From Pseudoalteromonas sp. GCY (GTDB lineage: Bacteria > Pseudomonadota > Gammaproteobacteria > Enterobacterales > Alteromonadaceae), in NCBI RefSeq assembly GCF_016695175.1, contig NZ_CP068023.1:608501-672500 (forward strand): a DNA stretch of 64,000 bases. The letters are read 5' to 3'. Positions 27,228 through 38,760 of this stretch are shown here, one piece after another (within the stretch, counting starts at the first letter, position 1; every line of letters starts with the position of its first letter). The translations under genes were made by a program, and so were the position numbers. Below the pieces are notes generated by a model that did not search any database, had not been told where the DNA came from, and was given only the letters and a program-made list of their open reading frames with translations.

Positions 27228-27473
27228 AAATACCTTCTCCTTGAATGTTGTGCTCACCCTAGTGTGAGTATCTGTTGGACGAAATTCAAGCAATATCTTT
27301 TCAATACCTTGAACGCTAATATTATGGCTTACGATAAGATATTTTGTGGCGTAGATGAGTTGCATTGCTCGTGTTAGAATGGAAGTTTGATGATGAAGTC
27401 AAGGTTAATACTTTTCGCGTAGTGACTGGTTTGACTGTTGATGTGTTAATATTGCAAATTAAAAGATACGCGC

Positions 27474-28865
27474 TTGGCCACAAATAACTTTTTAAAAAAT
27501 ATCCTAACTCTTGTTTCGGGCACTGCTTCGGCGCAACTCATTTTGTTACTGATCTCGCCTGTTTTGACACGACTCTATAGTGCGCAGCAGTTTGGTAACT
27601 TCGGTGTGTTCGTCAGTATTATCACTATACTTTTAGTACTCGTCAGCTTGAAGTATGAGCTCGCGCTTCCCCTTATAAAACAACATTCGATTGCTAAGGT
27701 GTTACTACACCTCTGCTTTATCTTAATCATACTGAGCTGCACAGTGGTTGCAGTTGTTGTCTATGCATTTGATTCATGGTTGATAGCGCATCTCAATCTA
27801 TCGCTAGATAAAAGTGAGCTTTATCTTATCCCTGTTGCTCTATTTGCTTGTGGTTGTTATCAACTTTTGCATTTTTACGCGATTAAAACAGAATCTTTTC
27901 GGGTGTTAAGTGTGTCAAAAGTGACGCAGTCTGTGATTATAGCAATAGCGCAAGTTGGACTTTCGTTGTGGACGGTTTTTGGTTTAGTGCTTGGGCATAC
28001 TTTCGGATTTATTGCATCGACTTTGATGTTTTTATTACAAAAGCGAGATACGTTACACTTTAACGGCTACAACCCAAAACGGTTGCTAGCGGTTGCTAAA
28101 CGCTTTAAAAACTTTCCTAAGTATACGCTTTGGGCTTCATTGGCTAACACCTCAAGTACGATGTTGCCTGTAGTACTGTTCTCAGGCTACTACTCTGCGG
28201 CACTTGTTGGGCTCTACATTTTGGCACATAGAATGTTATTTGCACCTGTAACGCTCATCGGAAATGCGGTTGGAAATGTCTTTATGTCAAACGCCAAACA
28301 TTATTTAGTTGCTGGAACGTTGGCAAAAAATACCCTAGATATTCATAATCGCCTGATACTGATTGCTATGCCTATTATGGCCTTAACTTTGCCTTTTTTA
28401 CCTGAGATATTTGCAGTGGTTTTCGGGGAAAAGTGGACTGAAGCGGGGGAGATTGCTCAGTTTATTGCTATATGGATCTACTTTGTATTTACTGCGTCTC
28501 CTATCAGTACCGTTTTGGTTGCAATGGAAAAGCAAAAGCTTGCGGCTTATTTCGATTTTGGTTCTTGTATCGTTCGTCTAGGCAGCGTAGTGCTGTTATC
28601 TTCCATGGCTTTTAAAGATGCAATTATGTACTTTTCAATTATCAATGCACTTGTAGTAAGTGCCTTCATCTTATTGGTTTTTTCTCAGCTCAATATTTCT
28701 ATAGCAGACTTGATCATGCCGCATTTAAAAGCGTTTGCTGTTTTATGTTTGCCAAGTTTTGTGATTATTCGCTTACTTGCCGAGCAAAGTGATTTCATTG
28801 GTTTTCTCAGTGCAGTGTTTGTCGTGTTGCCATTAACTTTACTGATGATAAGGAAAAAGATTTGA
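27474..28865 (+). CDS. Oligosaccharide flippase, Wzx-type (second in the block)
   Basis: 463 aa with about twelve to fourteen membrane helices and the MOP/PST opening FLKNILTLVSGTASAQLILLLISPVLTRLYSAQQFGNFGVF. The predicted start is a TTG at 27474 with a poor ribosome site, so the true start is uncertain. Its TGA overlaps the TTG of the next gene. It is not closely similar to the flippase at 21300 and probably handles a different undecaprenyl-linked unit, or replaces it functionally. Confidence 0.88.
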   Translation: MATNNFLKNILTLVSGTASAQLILLLISPVLTRLYSAQQFGNFGVFVSIITILLVLVSLKYELALPLIKQHSIAKVLLHLCFILIILSCTVVAVVVYAFDSWLIAHLNLSLDKSELYLIPVALFACGCYQLLHFYAIKTESFRVLSVSKVTQSVIIAIAQVGLSLWTVFGLVLGHTFGFIASTLMFLLQKRDTLHFNGYNPKRLLAVAKRFKNFPKYTLWASLANTSSTMLPVVLFSGYYSAALVGLYILAHRMLFAPVTLIGNAVGNVFMSNAKHYLVAGTLAKNTLDIHNRLILIAMPIMALTLPFLPEIFAVVFGEKWTEAGEIAQFIAIWIYFVFTASPISTVLVAMEKQKLAAYFDFGSCIVRLGSVVLLSSMAFKDAIMYFSIINALVVSAFILLVFSQLNISIADLIMPHLKAFAVLCLPSFVIIRLLAEQSDFIGFLSAVFVVLPLTLLMIRKKI

Positions 28866-30040
28866 AAGTGCTCGTTTTACCTTCTTGGTATCCACCGTAC
28901 AAAGGGGAGTTTATTCAGCAACAGGCGGAAGCGCTGGCTGAACAGGGACATGATGTCATAGTGCAAAGCGTAGAGCGTATTTCACCAAGAGAGCTACTGC
29001 GATGGTTGAGTGCTTGGTGTTGGTTGTTTTCCGGTCGTTACACGTTATCGCAAGAAGGTCCGTTGACTGTCGCACGGGCGCCATTACCTGGTATTCCAAA
29101 GTTTTATACATTATATGCTGAGCTGTTTGCATTTAAATCTAAGCAAGTATTTAAACGTTACAGAAAGGTGATGCAGTACCAGCCAGATGTGATCCACGCA
29201 CATAGTTTAATATGGGCCGGATATGCAGCGAGCAAAATCGCAAAAATGCTTCCGGTTAATTATGTGGTCACCGAACATCGAGGGCGATTTATTAATAATC
29301 AGTACGTAAATGAGAGTGAAAAACAGGAAATGTCACTGGTACAGGTTAAAAAAGCGCTGCAAGGGGCAAGTAAAGTCCTATGCGTCTCATCTAAGCTTAT
29401 TCCTTACCTACAGAAAGTGTGTCCTGAAGCCAAGCTTGAAGTCCTTGCCAACATGGTAGATGTGGATCGTTTTACAATGAAACGTTCAACAGTACACCAA
29501 GCTTGTCAGTTTATCTGTGTTGCGCATGTTACGCCCCTAAAAGGTCATGAAACTTTGCTCCAAGCCTTCGCGAGCGTAGCATCCAAAGATAAAGATGTCT
29601 CATTAACGATAGTCGGTGATGGTTGGTATTTAAACCGAGTCAAGGAGTTGGCTGTAGAGTTGAACCTAGAGAACCGAGTCAACTTTACGGGTAATTTGAC
29701 GGCGAGTGAGGTCGTGAGTGCGCTTCAGCAGGCAGATGTTTTTGTTCTTCCAAGTCAATACGAGGCCTTTGGAGTAGTATATATCGAAGCAATGAGTGCA
29801 GGCTTACCGGTTATCGCTACGAATACTGGTGGGGCTGTGGACTTTGTAAATAAAGAAAATGGCATTTTGGTTGAACCAAATAATATCGAGTTACTTGCGA
29901 ATGCGATGCAGTATATGAGGGATAACAGAGCACAATACTGTAGCCAAACTATTGCAAAGCAAACTAGGCAGCGTTTCTCTACTTTTCACATTGCCAATCA
30001 ACTTAGTGAGCACTTACAGAGTGTATCGGAAGTCAAATGA
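28862..30040 (+). CDS. Glycosyltransferase family 4 (GT-B)
   Basis: 392 aa. Starts with TTG inside the flippase stop (MKVLVLPSWYPPYKGEFIQQ). GT4 motifs: DVIHAHSLIWAGYAASKI, FICVAHVTPLKGHETLLQAF, LTIVGDGWYLNRVKEL, VNFTGNLTASEVVSAL and EAFGVVYIEAMSAGLPVIAT with the EX7E acidic pair. Its stop overlaps the asparagine-synthase-like gene by 4 nt (ATGA), making a flippase-transferase-amidotransferase translational unit. Confidence 0.9.
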   Translation: MKVLVLPSWYPPYKGEFIQQQAEALAEQGHDVIVQSVERISPRELLRWLSAWCWLFSGRYTLSQEGPLTVARAPLPGIPKFYTLYAELFAFKSKQVFKRYRKVMQYQPDVIHAHSLIWAGYAASKIAKMLPVNYVVTEHRGRFINNQYVNESEKQEMSLVQVKKALQGASKVLCVSSKLIPYLQKVCPEAKLEVLANMVDVDRFTMKRSTVHQACQFICVAHVTPLKGHETLLQAFASVASKDKDVSLTIVGDGWYLNRVKELAVELNLENRVNFTGNLTASEVVSALQQADVFVLPSQYEAFGVVYIEAMSAGLPVIATNTGGAVDFVNKENGILVEPNNIELLANAMQYMRDNRAQYCSQTIAKQTRQRFSTFHIANQLSEHLQSVSEVK

Positions 30041-31611
30041 TGTATAGCGTAATAACAAACCATGTAAAAGCGTTCGATGTACTCGGAAGTCCCTACTTAG
30101 AGCAAAAAGAGCTCGATGGTAGTGAGTTTGAGCGTAGGTTTTTCGAACGACATTCCCTCTCTTCATTATCTGGTTTTTTTGCATTGCTCAGCCATGAAGA
30201 CGAGTTTGTGAGGCTTGTAGTTGATAGAGTTCGCTCGATTCCATTATTTTATGCAGTAAAGAATGACAAAATCTTGTTCTCCTCTGATTATGCTTGGCTG
30301 CATTCGCAGTTACAGCAAAATGAAGAGTGTGAGCAGGGCAGGGCTGAGTTTGCACTAACTGGCTATGTTTGTGCAGACAGAACGCTATCTAAGCAAATAA
30401 AGCAAGTTGAGGCGGGCCAAGAAGTCATCATTTGTAAGCGTACTGGGACAGTTAGCAAATCAAACTATTTCCTATTCCAACATCATGAGCCTGAGGTTCA
30501 GGCTGAGTCGCTATATGTTGAGCAGTTAGACATTGCAGTGAGGGCTGTATTCAAACGGCTTATAGAGTTTGCCGCTGGACGCCAAATTGTGCTGCCGCTT
30601 TCTGGTGGGTTTGACTCTCGACTCATCGCTTCAACGATAAAACAGCTTGGCTATCAAAATGTTGTCTGTTTTTCCTATGGCTTAACAGGAAATAAAGAAG
30701 CAACGCTGAGCAAGCAAATTGCTACTGGGCTGGGCTTTCAATGGTACTTTGTTGAGTACAACGAAGATAAATGGCGCAATGCTTGGTTTAGTGATGAAGC
30801 CGATGAGTTTCGAGAGATGGCCTCTAATGGTGTGTCTTTACCACATATACAGGATTGGTTAGCAGTCAGAGAATTAAAAGACAAACAGTTAATTTCAAGC
30901 GATGCCGTTTTTGTGCCGGGCCACAGTGGCGATTTTGTCGCAGGCTCTCATATCCCAGACATTGTTTTTGAACAACAGCAGTTCTCAAAATCTGACCTAA
31001 CCTCACAATTGCTCACGGATCACTATAAGAATGTGCCAAGGCAACTAATTGAAACGCAGATATTCAATCAGATAAGAGCAAGCCTGCAGGAGCAACTATC
31101 GGGCGGTGATGCACTTAATGCGGAAGCGTTTGCTAATCAATATGAACTCTGGGATTGGCGAGAAAGACAGGCAAAATACATTATCAATTCGGTTCGTGTG
31201 TACGAGTTTTTTGGCATGCAATGGTGGTTACCCTTATGGGATAAGGAGTTTGTTGAGTTTTGGTGTGAAATGCCACTGCAATATAGGAAAAAACGCCTTT
31301 GGTATAACGCCTATGTTGCTGACAGATTCAAATCCATAGTTGGCGCCCAAAGTGAAATCGCGGATAAAAATGCGGCGGATTTCAGCTTTGCTCGTAGGTT
31401 AGCGCATAGACTTTATCAAGTGATGCCTACACAGCTCAAACAGTTTATCTATGGTAAAAAACTCAGAAATGACTTTGATAATCACTTTTTGGCATTTGGA
31501 GCGTTGCTTTCTGATGAGCAAAAAGATGAATATGCTAAGTTTGGTTACACCATGATTGGAGTTTATTCCTTACTGTTCTTGCAATCTCGCTGGGGAAATA
31601 AAGAGAGCTAG
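30037..31611 (+). CDS. Asparagine synthase-like protein lacking the glutaminase cysteine
   Basis: 524 aa. The C-terminal synthetase domain has the ATP pyrophosphatase loop LPLSGGFDSRLIAS (about residue 187). The N-terminal Ntn-hydrolase fold is recognisable (VRSIPLFYAV, ILFSSDYAWLHSQL) but begins MMYSV, without the Cys that follows the initiator Met in active class II glutamine amidotransferases. Glutamine-dependent amide transfer therefore looks impaired. Related proteins in O-antigen loci amidate uronic acids; here ManNAc3NAcA or glucuronate made by neighbouring genes would be substrates. It may use free ammonia or another nucleophile. Substrate is inference. Confidence 0.8.
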   Translation: MMYSVITNHVKAFDVLGSPYLEQKELDGSEFERRFFERHSLSSLSGFFALLSHEDEFVRLVVDRVRSIPLFYAVKNDKILFSSDYAWLHSQLQQNEECEQGRAEFALTGYVCADRTLSKQIKQVEAGQEVIICKRTGTVSKSNYFLFQHHEPEVQAESLYVEQLDIAVRAVFKRLIEFAAGRQIVLPLSGGFDSRLIASTIKQLGYQNVVCFSYGLTGNKEATLSKQIATGLGFQWYFVEYNEDKWRNAWFSDEADEFREMASNGVSLPHIQDWLAVRELKDKQLISSDAVFVPGHSGDFVAGSHIPDIVFEQQQFSKSDLTSQLLTDHYKNVPRQLIETQIFNQIRASLQEQLSGGDALNAEAFANQYELWDWRERQAKYIINSVRVYEFFGMQWWLPLWDKEFVEFWCEMPLQYRKKRLWYNAYVADRFKSIVGAQSEIADKNAADFSFARRLAHRLYQVMPTQLKQFIYGKKLRNDFDNHFLAFGALLSDEQKDEYAKFGYTMIGVYSLLFLQSRWGNKES

Positions 31612-31699
31612 CAGAAAGTATTGTTGATTGCATTCTTTAACAGTTTTATTTCTGATACATGCTATATTCGCTCAACTTCATAAGCAGATTGTGACTTTT

Positions 31700-31719
31700 G
31701 TAGGCAATTAACAGCCTAC
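31700..31719. other. Short inverted repeat in the 248-bp gap before wbpI
   Basis: GTAGGC at 31700-31705 and GCCTAC at 31714-31719 could form a 6-bp hairpin. The gap 31612-31859 holds no gene that I can support. A looser inverted pair GTAGGA...TCCTAC lies downstream. A promoter for the wbpI operon is expected here but no convincing -35/-10 pair is visible. Confidence 0.35.
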
Positions 31720-31859
31720 CGGTTGTATCATTGCTTGGTAATAAGGTAAAATCCGTCGGTTCACGGGCTGTGTAAAACGCGGTTTTGTAGGAAAAGTAGA
31801 AGGTCTTATGAAATAGGTCTCCTACGAGGAATATTCTCAACTAATTTGGCTACATATTT

Positions 31860-32942
31860 ATGAAAGTTGTAACAGTAATTGGGGCAAGGCCGCAATTTGT
31901 CAAAGCCGCTACATTTAGTCGCGCAGTCAGAGAGCACAATCAAACCAGCCAAAAAGCAGTGCAAGAAGTGATAGTTCATACGGGGCAACATTACGACGCC
32001 AATATGAGCGATATCTTTTTTGAAGAGATGCAAATTCCCAAGCCAGATTACAGTCTCGGAATTGGCGGTGGCACCCATGGACAAATGACTGGCCGTCAGT
32101 TGGAAGAGATTGAGAAGGTACTATTAGAAGAAAAGCCTGACTGGGTTTTGGTTTATGGTGATACCAATTCAACACTAGCTGGTGCATTAGCTGCAGCAAA
32201 GCTTCATATTCCGGTTGCTCACGTTGAAGCTGGGCTACGTAGTTTTAATATGAGGATGCCTGAAGAGATTAACCGCATCCTAACCGACCAAATCAGCAAA
32301 ATTCTATTCTGTCCTACAGATACCGCTGTGCAAAACTTAGTACGAGAAGGTTTTAAAGACAAAAGCTGTCAGGTACGCAATGTCGGTGATGTGATGCTTG
32401 ATGCTGCTAGTTTCTATACACAAAGCGCAAAGCGACCAGCTATCCCAGAATATGACAGTTTCTATCTGTGTACAATCCACCGAGCAGAAAACACCGACGA
32501 TGAAAATCGTCTCAAAAGCATCATTACAGCACTAAATGAGTTATCGGAAACTCAACCTGTTATTTGCCCAATTCACCCTAGAACACAAAAATTAGCTGAA
32601 TGCTTGGGTCTTGAGATTAAGTTTGACGTAATACCGCCGGTGAGTTATTTCGAAATGGTATGGCTGTTAGAGCATTGCGAGATAGTACTAACGGATAGTG
32701 GTGGCCTTCAAAAAGAAGCGTATTTTTTCTCAAAGCCATGTATTACAATGCGAGATCAAACTGAGTGGGTTGAACTGGTCAACACAGGCGTGAATCAACT
32801 AGTTGGTGCTGATAAACAAGCAATTTTAAATGCGGTTGACGCTGCAAAAACAACGAACTTTGCTCAAGCTGAGAGCTTATATGGTAACGGTGAAGCCGCG
32901 AAGGCGATATTGGCAGCTCTTCTGGAGTTTGAAAGCGCCTAA
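31860..32942 (+). CDS. wbpI: UDP-GlcNAc3NAcA 2-epimerase WbpI (WecB family)
   Basis: 360 aa, cytoplasmic. WecB/WbpI fold opening MKVVTVIGARPQFVKA, substrate loop HTGQHYDANMSDIFFEEM, IPKPDYSLGIGGGTHGQMTG, VYGDTNSTLAGALAA, HVEAGLRSFNMRMPEEINR and LTDSGGLQKEAYFF. The IPKPDY and GGTHGQMTG stretches are closer to WbpI as I remember it than to WecB. With wbpA, wbpB, wbpE and wbpD present downstream, the likely reaction is epimerisation of UDP-GlcNAc3NAcA to UDP-ManNAc3NAcA. Generic UDP-GlcNAc 2-epimerase activity is the alternative. The stop shares an A with the next ATG. Confidence 0.88.
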   Translation: MKVVTVIGARPQFVKAATFSRAVREHNQTSQKAVQEVIVHTGQHYDANMSDIFFEEMQIPKPDYSLGIGGGTHGQMTGRQLEEIEKVLLEEKPDWVLVYGDTNSTLAGALAAAKLHIPVAHVEAGLRSFNMRMPEEINRILTDQISKILFCPTDTAVQNLVREGFKDKSCQVRNVGDVMLDAASFYTQSAKRPAIPEYDSFYLCTIHRAENTDDENRLKSIITALNELSETQPVICPIHPRTQKLAECLGLEIKFDVIPPVSYFEMVWLLEHCEIVLTDSGGLQKEAYFFSKPCITMRDQTEWVELVNTGVNQLVGADKQAILNAVDAAKTTNFAQAESLYGNGEAAKAILAALLEFESA

Positions 32943-34018
32943 TGAAACATCAGTTTGAATATATCGCTTTTGTAGATGCTGAGAAGACGCCCGGTGTTGC
33001 AAAGAAAATAGACAGTACAGTTGCTTCTGCGCAAAAGTTGGGCTTGAATGCCAAGTCTACGTTGCTTGCGCCAACGATGTCGGGAGCGTGGGGATTTATC
33101 AAGGCCCTATTGAGCACCAATACAGAAGTATTATTTGTTCGTTTTTCTAGTTTATTGTTTCCATTTTTGTTTTTTCCTTTTTTGCTCGCGCGACTAAGAG
33201 GAACAAAAATAGTAGTGGATGTGCCAACGCCACGAAAGTCCGTGCTGGTAGAGCTTAGAACATCAGAGCCAAGAACGCTTGTAAGAATGTTTAAACAGAG
33301 TATCTCATTACTTTCTGCTAGTTGGGTGCTAATGCCTGCAAATCTAATAGTGCAATATGCGCAAGAATCTGCATGGTATTTATTCGGCGTTAAGCATAAA
33401 ACACTTAAAATTGGTAACGGTATTAATATACCTGAAGATTTGCCTGTCGCACTGTCATCCTGGCAAGCCGATGATACCTTGAATTTAATTGCGGTAGCGC
33501 AACTCGCAGATTGGCATGGATATGATAGATTGTTGAAAGCAATCGCAGAGTTAGCAAATAAACCTGATGCGCCGAAAGTCAGTTTGACTATCGTCGGCGA
33601 AGGGGAAGCGTTTGAACCTTTGAAGAAACTGGCAAAATCATTAAAAATTGACTCGCAAGTTGAGTTTACGGGATTTTTATCGGGCGCTAGGTTAGATGCA
33701 CAGTTTAACAATGCACATATAGGCATTGCGAGTCTTGGCTTGTATCGCATAGGGCTTGATGAAGCTTCAGTGCTGAAAGCCAGAGAGTATGTAGCAAGAG
33801 GATTAAGTGTCATTGGGGCTGCCAATGATCCGGATTTCCCAGCGGATTCTGATATTCGCTTGATGGTGAGTAATAGTGATAGCACGAATGACATCACGAC
33901 GCTGATTTGTGAGTTACCGACTAAAACACTAATGTCACCAAGTGAGTTAAGAAAGTATGCGGAAGAAAACCTGAGCATGGAGAGTAAGCTCAAGCGTATT
34001 TTAGATAAGTTAAATTAA
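32942..34018 (+). CDS. Glycosyltransferase, GT4-like
   Basis: 358 aa. The N-terminal part includes a hydrophobic patch (LLFPFLFFPFLLARL) that may sit at the membrane. C-terminal GT-B signatures: LIAVAQLADWHGYDRLLKAI, LTIVGEGEAFEPLKKLAKSL, VEFTGFLSGARLDAQFNNAH and a degenerate acceptor/donor region around IGLDEASVLKAREYVARG. Overlaps wbpI by one base. A 347-residue open frame on the opposite strand is a composition artefact. Confidence 0.82.
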   Translation: MKHQFEYIAFVDAEKTPGVAKKIDSTVASAQKLGLNAKSTLLAPTMSGAWGFIKALLSTNTEVLFVRFSSLLFPFLFFPFLLARLRGTKIVVDVPTPRKSVLVELRTSEPRTLVRMFKQSISLLSASWVLMPANLIVQYAQESAWYLFGVKHKTLKIGNGINIPEDLPVALSSWQADDTLNLIAVAQLADWHGYDRLLKAIAELANKPDAPKVSLTIVGEGEAFEPLKKLAKSLKIDSQVEFTGFLSGARLDAQFNNAHIGIASLGLYRIGLDEASVLKAREYVARGLSVIGAANDPDFPADSDIRLMVSNSDSTNDITTLICELPTKTLMSPSELRKYAEENLSMESKLKRILDKLN

Positions 34019-34037
34019 CAGATAGTGTAGGCGTAAT

Positions 34038-34811
34038 TTGATTCATTCAAAAGTGTTAGATAACAAACTGTCCTCTAAAACAGTATTTGATAAATTACTA
34101 GATGAGAGTACAAAAGGGCTGCCGCGTAGCATCGCTGTGACTTTTGTAAATCCATTTTCATACTCACTATTGAGTAAAAATGCTCGTCTATTATCGGGAC
34201 TGGACGTTATTTTTTCAGATGGTTCGTTGCATACAAAATTACATAACACTTTTAACCAAAATAAAATTCAGCGATTAAGCTTCGACTTTTCTTCGATAGC
34301 AGTCGATGTTTTACGCTTTGCCAATCAAACAGGAAAACGCATCGCCTTTATTGGCGCAAAACCGACCTTAGTTGATGTCGCCGTCAAAAATTACGTCAGC
34401 ATGTTTCCAGACCTCAATGTCGTTTATAAGCATCATGGTTATGTAAATGATGCGGCACTGAAGTCACAAGTTATCGCTGATCTTAATCAGCAGCAGCCAG
34501 AAATTATTGTTTGTGGCATGGGGACTCCAAAGCAAGATGAATTTATTGTTGAATTAAAAAATGCTTTAGATACTCCTGCGTTACTGTTCACTTGTGGCGG
34601 ATTTATTGAGCAGTCAGCAATTAAAGCTGACTATTATCACCCATTAGTAAAAAAACTTGGATTACGTTGGTTGCAAAGAGCGGTATTACACAAGCATGTT
34701 CGTCAAAGACTTGTAAGAGAATACCCAAAGTTTGTTGTTAGCTATCTGCGCGCACAAATGAAAAATAAACGCACTCAGTCAATCGAAGAAGCCAACCCTC
34801 GCGAGAAATAG
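34038..34811 (+). CDS. WecG/TagA/CpsF family glycosyltransferase
   Basis: 257 aa. Pattern of GT26 enzymes: [12 protein letters not shown] near the start, [50 protein letters not shown] and [19 protein letters not shown], ending in the [23 protein letters not shown] family. In enteric bacteria WecG adds ManNAcA from its UDP-sugar to lipid-linked GlcNAc; here it is a strong candidate to add ManNAc3NAcA as the second sugar. Start is a TTG at 34038. It precedes wbpA by 7 bp. Confidence 0.88.
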   Translation: MIHSKVLDNKLSSKTVFDKLLDESTKGLPRSIAVTFVNPFSYSLLSKNARLLSGLDVIFSDGSLHTKLHNTFNQNKIQRLSFDFSSIAVDVLRFANQTGKRIAFIGAKPTLVDVAVKNYVSMFPDLNVVYKHHGYVNDAALKSQVIADLNQQQPEIIVCGMGTPKQDEFIVELKNALDTPALLFTCGGFIEQSAIKADYYHPLVKKLGLRWLQRAVLHKHVRQRLVREYPKFVVSYLRAQMKNKRTQSIEEANPREK

Positions 34812-34818
34812 GAAAAGT

Positions 34819-37062
<2,244 letters not shown>

Positions 37063-37063
<1 letters not shown>

Positions 37064-37641
37064 TGGCCTACCAAAAACATGATAGCGCGATTGTGGACGA
37101 CGGCGCTCAGATAGGTGAAGGCTCTCGAGTTTGGCATTTTGCACATGTTTGTGGCGGAGCCAAAATTGGTGCAGGCTGTTCGCTCGGGCAAAATGTTTTT
37201 GTCGGTAATAAAGTAGAGATTGGTAATAACGTTAAAATCCAAAACAACGTGTCAGTGTATGACAACGTTTATCTAGAAGACGATGTATTTTGTGGTCCGA
37301 GCATGGTATTCACTAACGTCTATAATCCGAGATCGTTTATAGAGCGCAAAACTGAATACCGAGATACTCGCGTTCAGCAAGGCGCAACGCTTGGTGCAAA
37401 TTGCACAATCGTGTGTGGCGTTACAATCGGCTCGTATGCGTTGATTGGTGCCGGCGCTGTGGTTAATAAAGACGTTCCCCCTTTTGCGCTCATGGTCGGA
37501 GTACCAGCGAAGCAAATCGGTTGGATCAGTAAATATGGCGAGCAACTAGACTTGCCTCTTGAAGGTGAAGGTCGTTGTGTTTGTCCGCATACTGGCGAGC
37601 AGTATGTACTAAACGGAAACCAACTTAGTCATCAATTTTAA
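37063..37641 (+). CDS. wbpD: UDP-GlcNAc3NA N-acetyltransferase WbpD (hexapeptide repeat)
   Basis: 192 aa left-handed beta-helix acetyltransferase. Hexapeptide rungs run from [20 protein letters not shown] through [19 protein letters not shown] to [19 protein letters not shown]. The motif [17 protein letters not shown] is typical of WbpD. Acetyl-CoA-dependent acetylation of the 3-amino group made by WbpE. Tightly packed between wbpB and wbpE (12-bp gap). Confidence 0.9.
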
Positions 37642-37653
37642 TGGAATGATGTA

Positions 37654-38736
37654 ATGCAATTTATCGACTTAGCTGCACAGTATCAGCATTTAAAAACAAA
37701 AATAGATACACGGATCGCAGCGGTATTAGAACATGGTCAGTACATTATGGGGCCAGAAGTACAAGAGCTTGAAGCCGCATTGTCTGATTATGTAGGTGTA
37801 AAGCATACTATCACTTGTGCTAACGGTACTGACGCGCTGTCTTTAGCTCTGATGGCATTAGATGTGAAAGCCGGAGACGCCGTCTTTTGTCCAACTTTTA
37901 CATTTTTCGCGTCCGCTGAGACTATCGCTTTTGCAGGAGCGACTCCCGTATTTGTTGATTCTGACGCAAAAACATTCAATATTTGTCCAATCGATCTTGA
38001 AAACCGAATTAAGCAGGTTATTGACGCTGGTGAATTGACACCCAAAGTGATTATGGCTGTGGATTTATTTGGCTTACCTGCTGATTATCCAGCGATTAAA
38101 GAAATTGCGGATAAATATCAACTAAAGATTATTGAAGACGCAGCGCAAGGGTTTGGTGGTGAGATTGATGGCAAACGTGCAGGCTCTTTTGCCGACATAG
38201 CTACAACCAGCTTTTTCCCCGCTAAGCCATTAGGATGTTATGGTGATGGTGGGGCGCTATTTACCGATAACGACGAATATGCTGCATTATTACAATCTCT
38301 ACGAGTTCATGGTAAAGGCAAAGACAAGTACGATAATGTTCGCATCGGCATGAATAGCCGATTAGATACAATTCAAGCCGCTATTTTATTGGAGAAGCTT
38401 GCTGCTTTTCCGACCGAGTTGGAGAATCGTAACCGCGCTGCCAAGAACTATACCAATGATCTTCAGTCGCAGATTGTTACGCCTTTTGTGCCTGAGGGAT
38501 ATCTAAGTTCATGGGCGCAATACACTATCCAAGTAGATAATCGTGAACAGGTAATGCAATCATATAAAGAACAAGGCATTCCGACCATGATTTACTATGG
38601 CACCTGTATGCATCAGCAAAGTGCTTTTGAGCATTTAGGTCATAAGGAAGGTGATTTTCCGATTGCTGAAAAACTGGCTAAGTCAGTACTGAGTCTGCCT
38701 ATGCATGGATATTTATGCGCCGACAGTGCCGAATAA
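37654..38736 (+). CDS. wbpE: UDP-3-keto-GlcNAcA aminotransferase WbpE (DegT/DnrJ/EryC1 family)
   Basis: 360 aa PLP enzyme, FIDLAAQYQHLKTKIDTRI at the start, then the family core: NGTDALSLALMALDVKAGDAV, EDAAQGFGG, and the PLP-binding lysine at 191 in FFPAKPLGCYGDGGA. Transfers an amino group, probably from glutamate, to the 3-keto sugar. Completes the pathway WbpA-B-E-D-I within this block. Confidence 0.9.
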   Translation: MQFIDLAAQYQHLKTKIDTRIAAVLEHGQYIMGPEVQELEAALSDYVGVKHTITCANGTDALSLALMALDVKAGDAVFCPTFTFFASAETIAFAGATPVFVDSDAKTFNICPIDLENRIKQVIDAGELTPKVIMAVDLFGLPADYPAIKEIADKYQLKIIEDAAQGFGGEIDGKRAGSFADIATTSFFPAKPLGCYGDGGALFTDNDEYAALLQSLRVHGKGKDKYDNVRIGMNSRLDTIQAAILLEKLAAFPTELENRNRAAKNYTNDLQSQIVTPFVPEGYLSSWAQYTIQVDNREQVMQSYKEQGIPTMIYYGTCMHQQSAFEHLGHKEGDFPIAEKLAKSVLSLPMHGYLCADSAE

Positions 38737-38760
38737 TTTTGCTTGTGAGTGCTTAAAAGA

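Noticed and set aside
32950..33993. A 347-residue open frame on the minus strand
   Set aside because: It lies fully antisense to a well-supported glycosyltransferase and is Ser/Ala-rich low-complexity with no family features.
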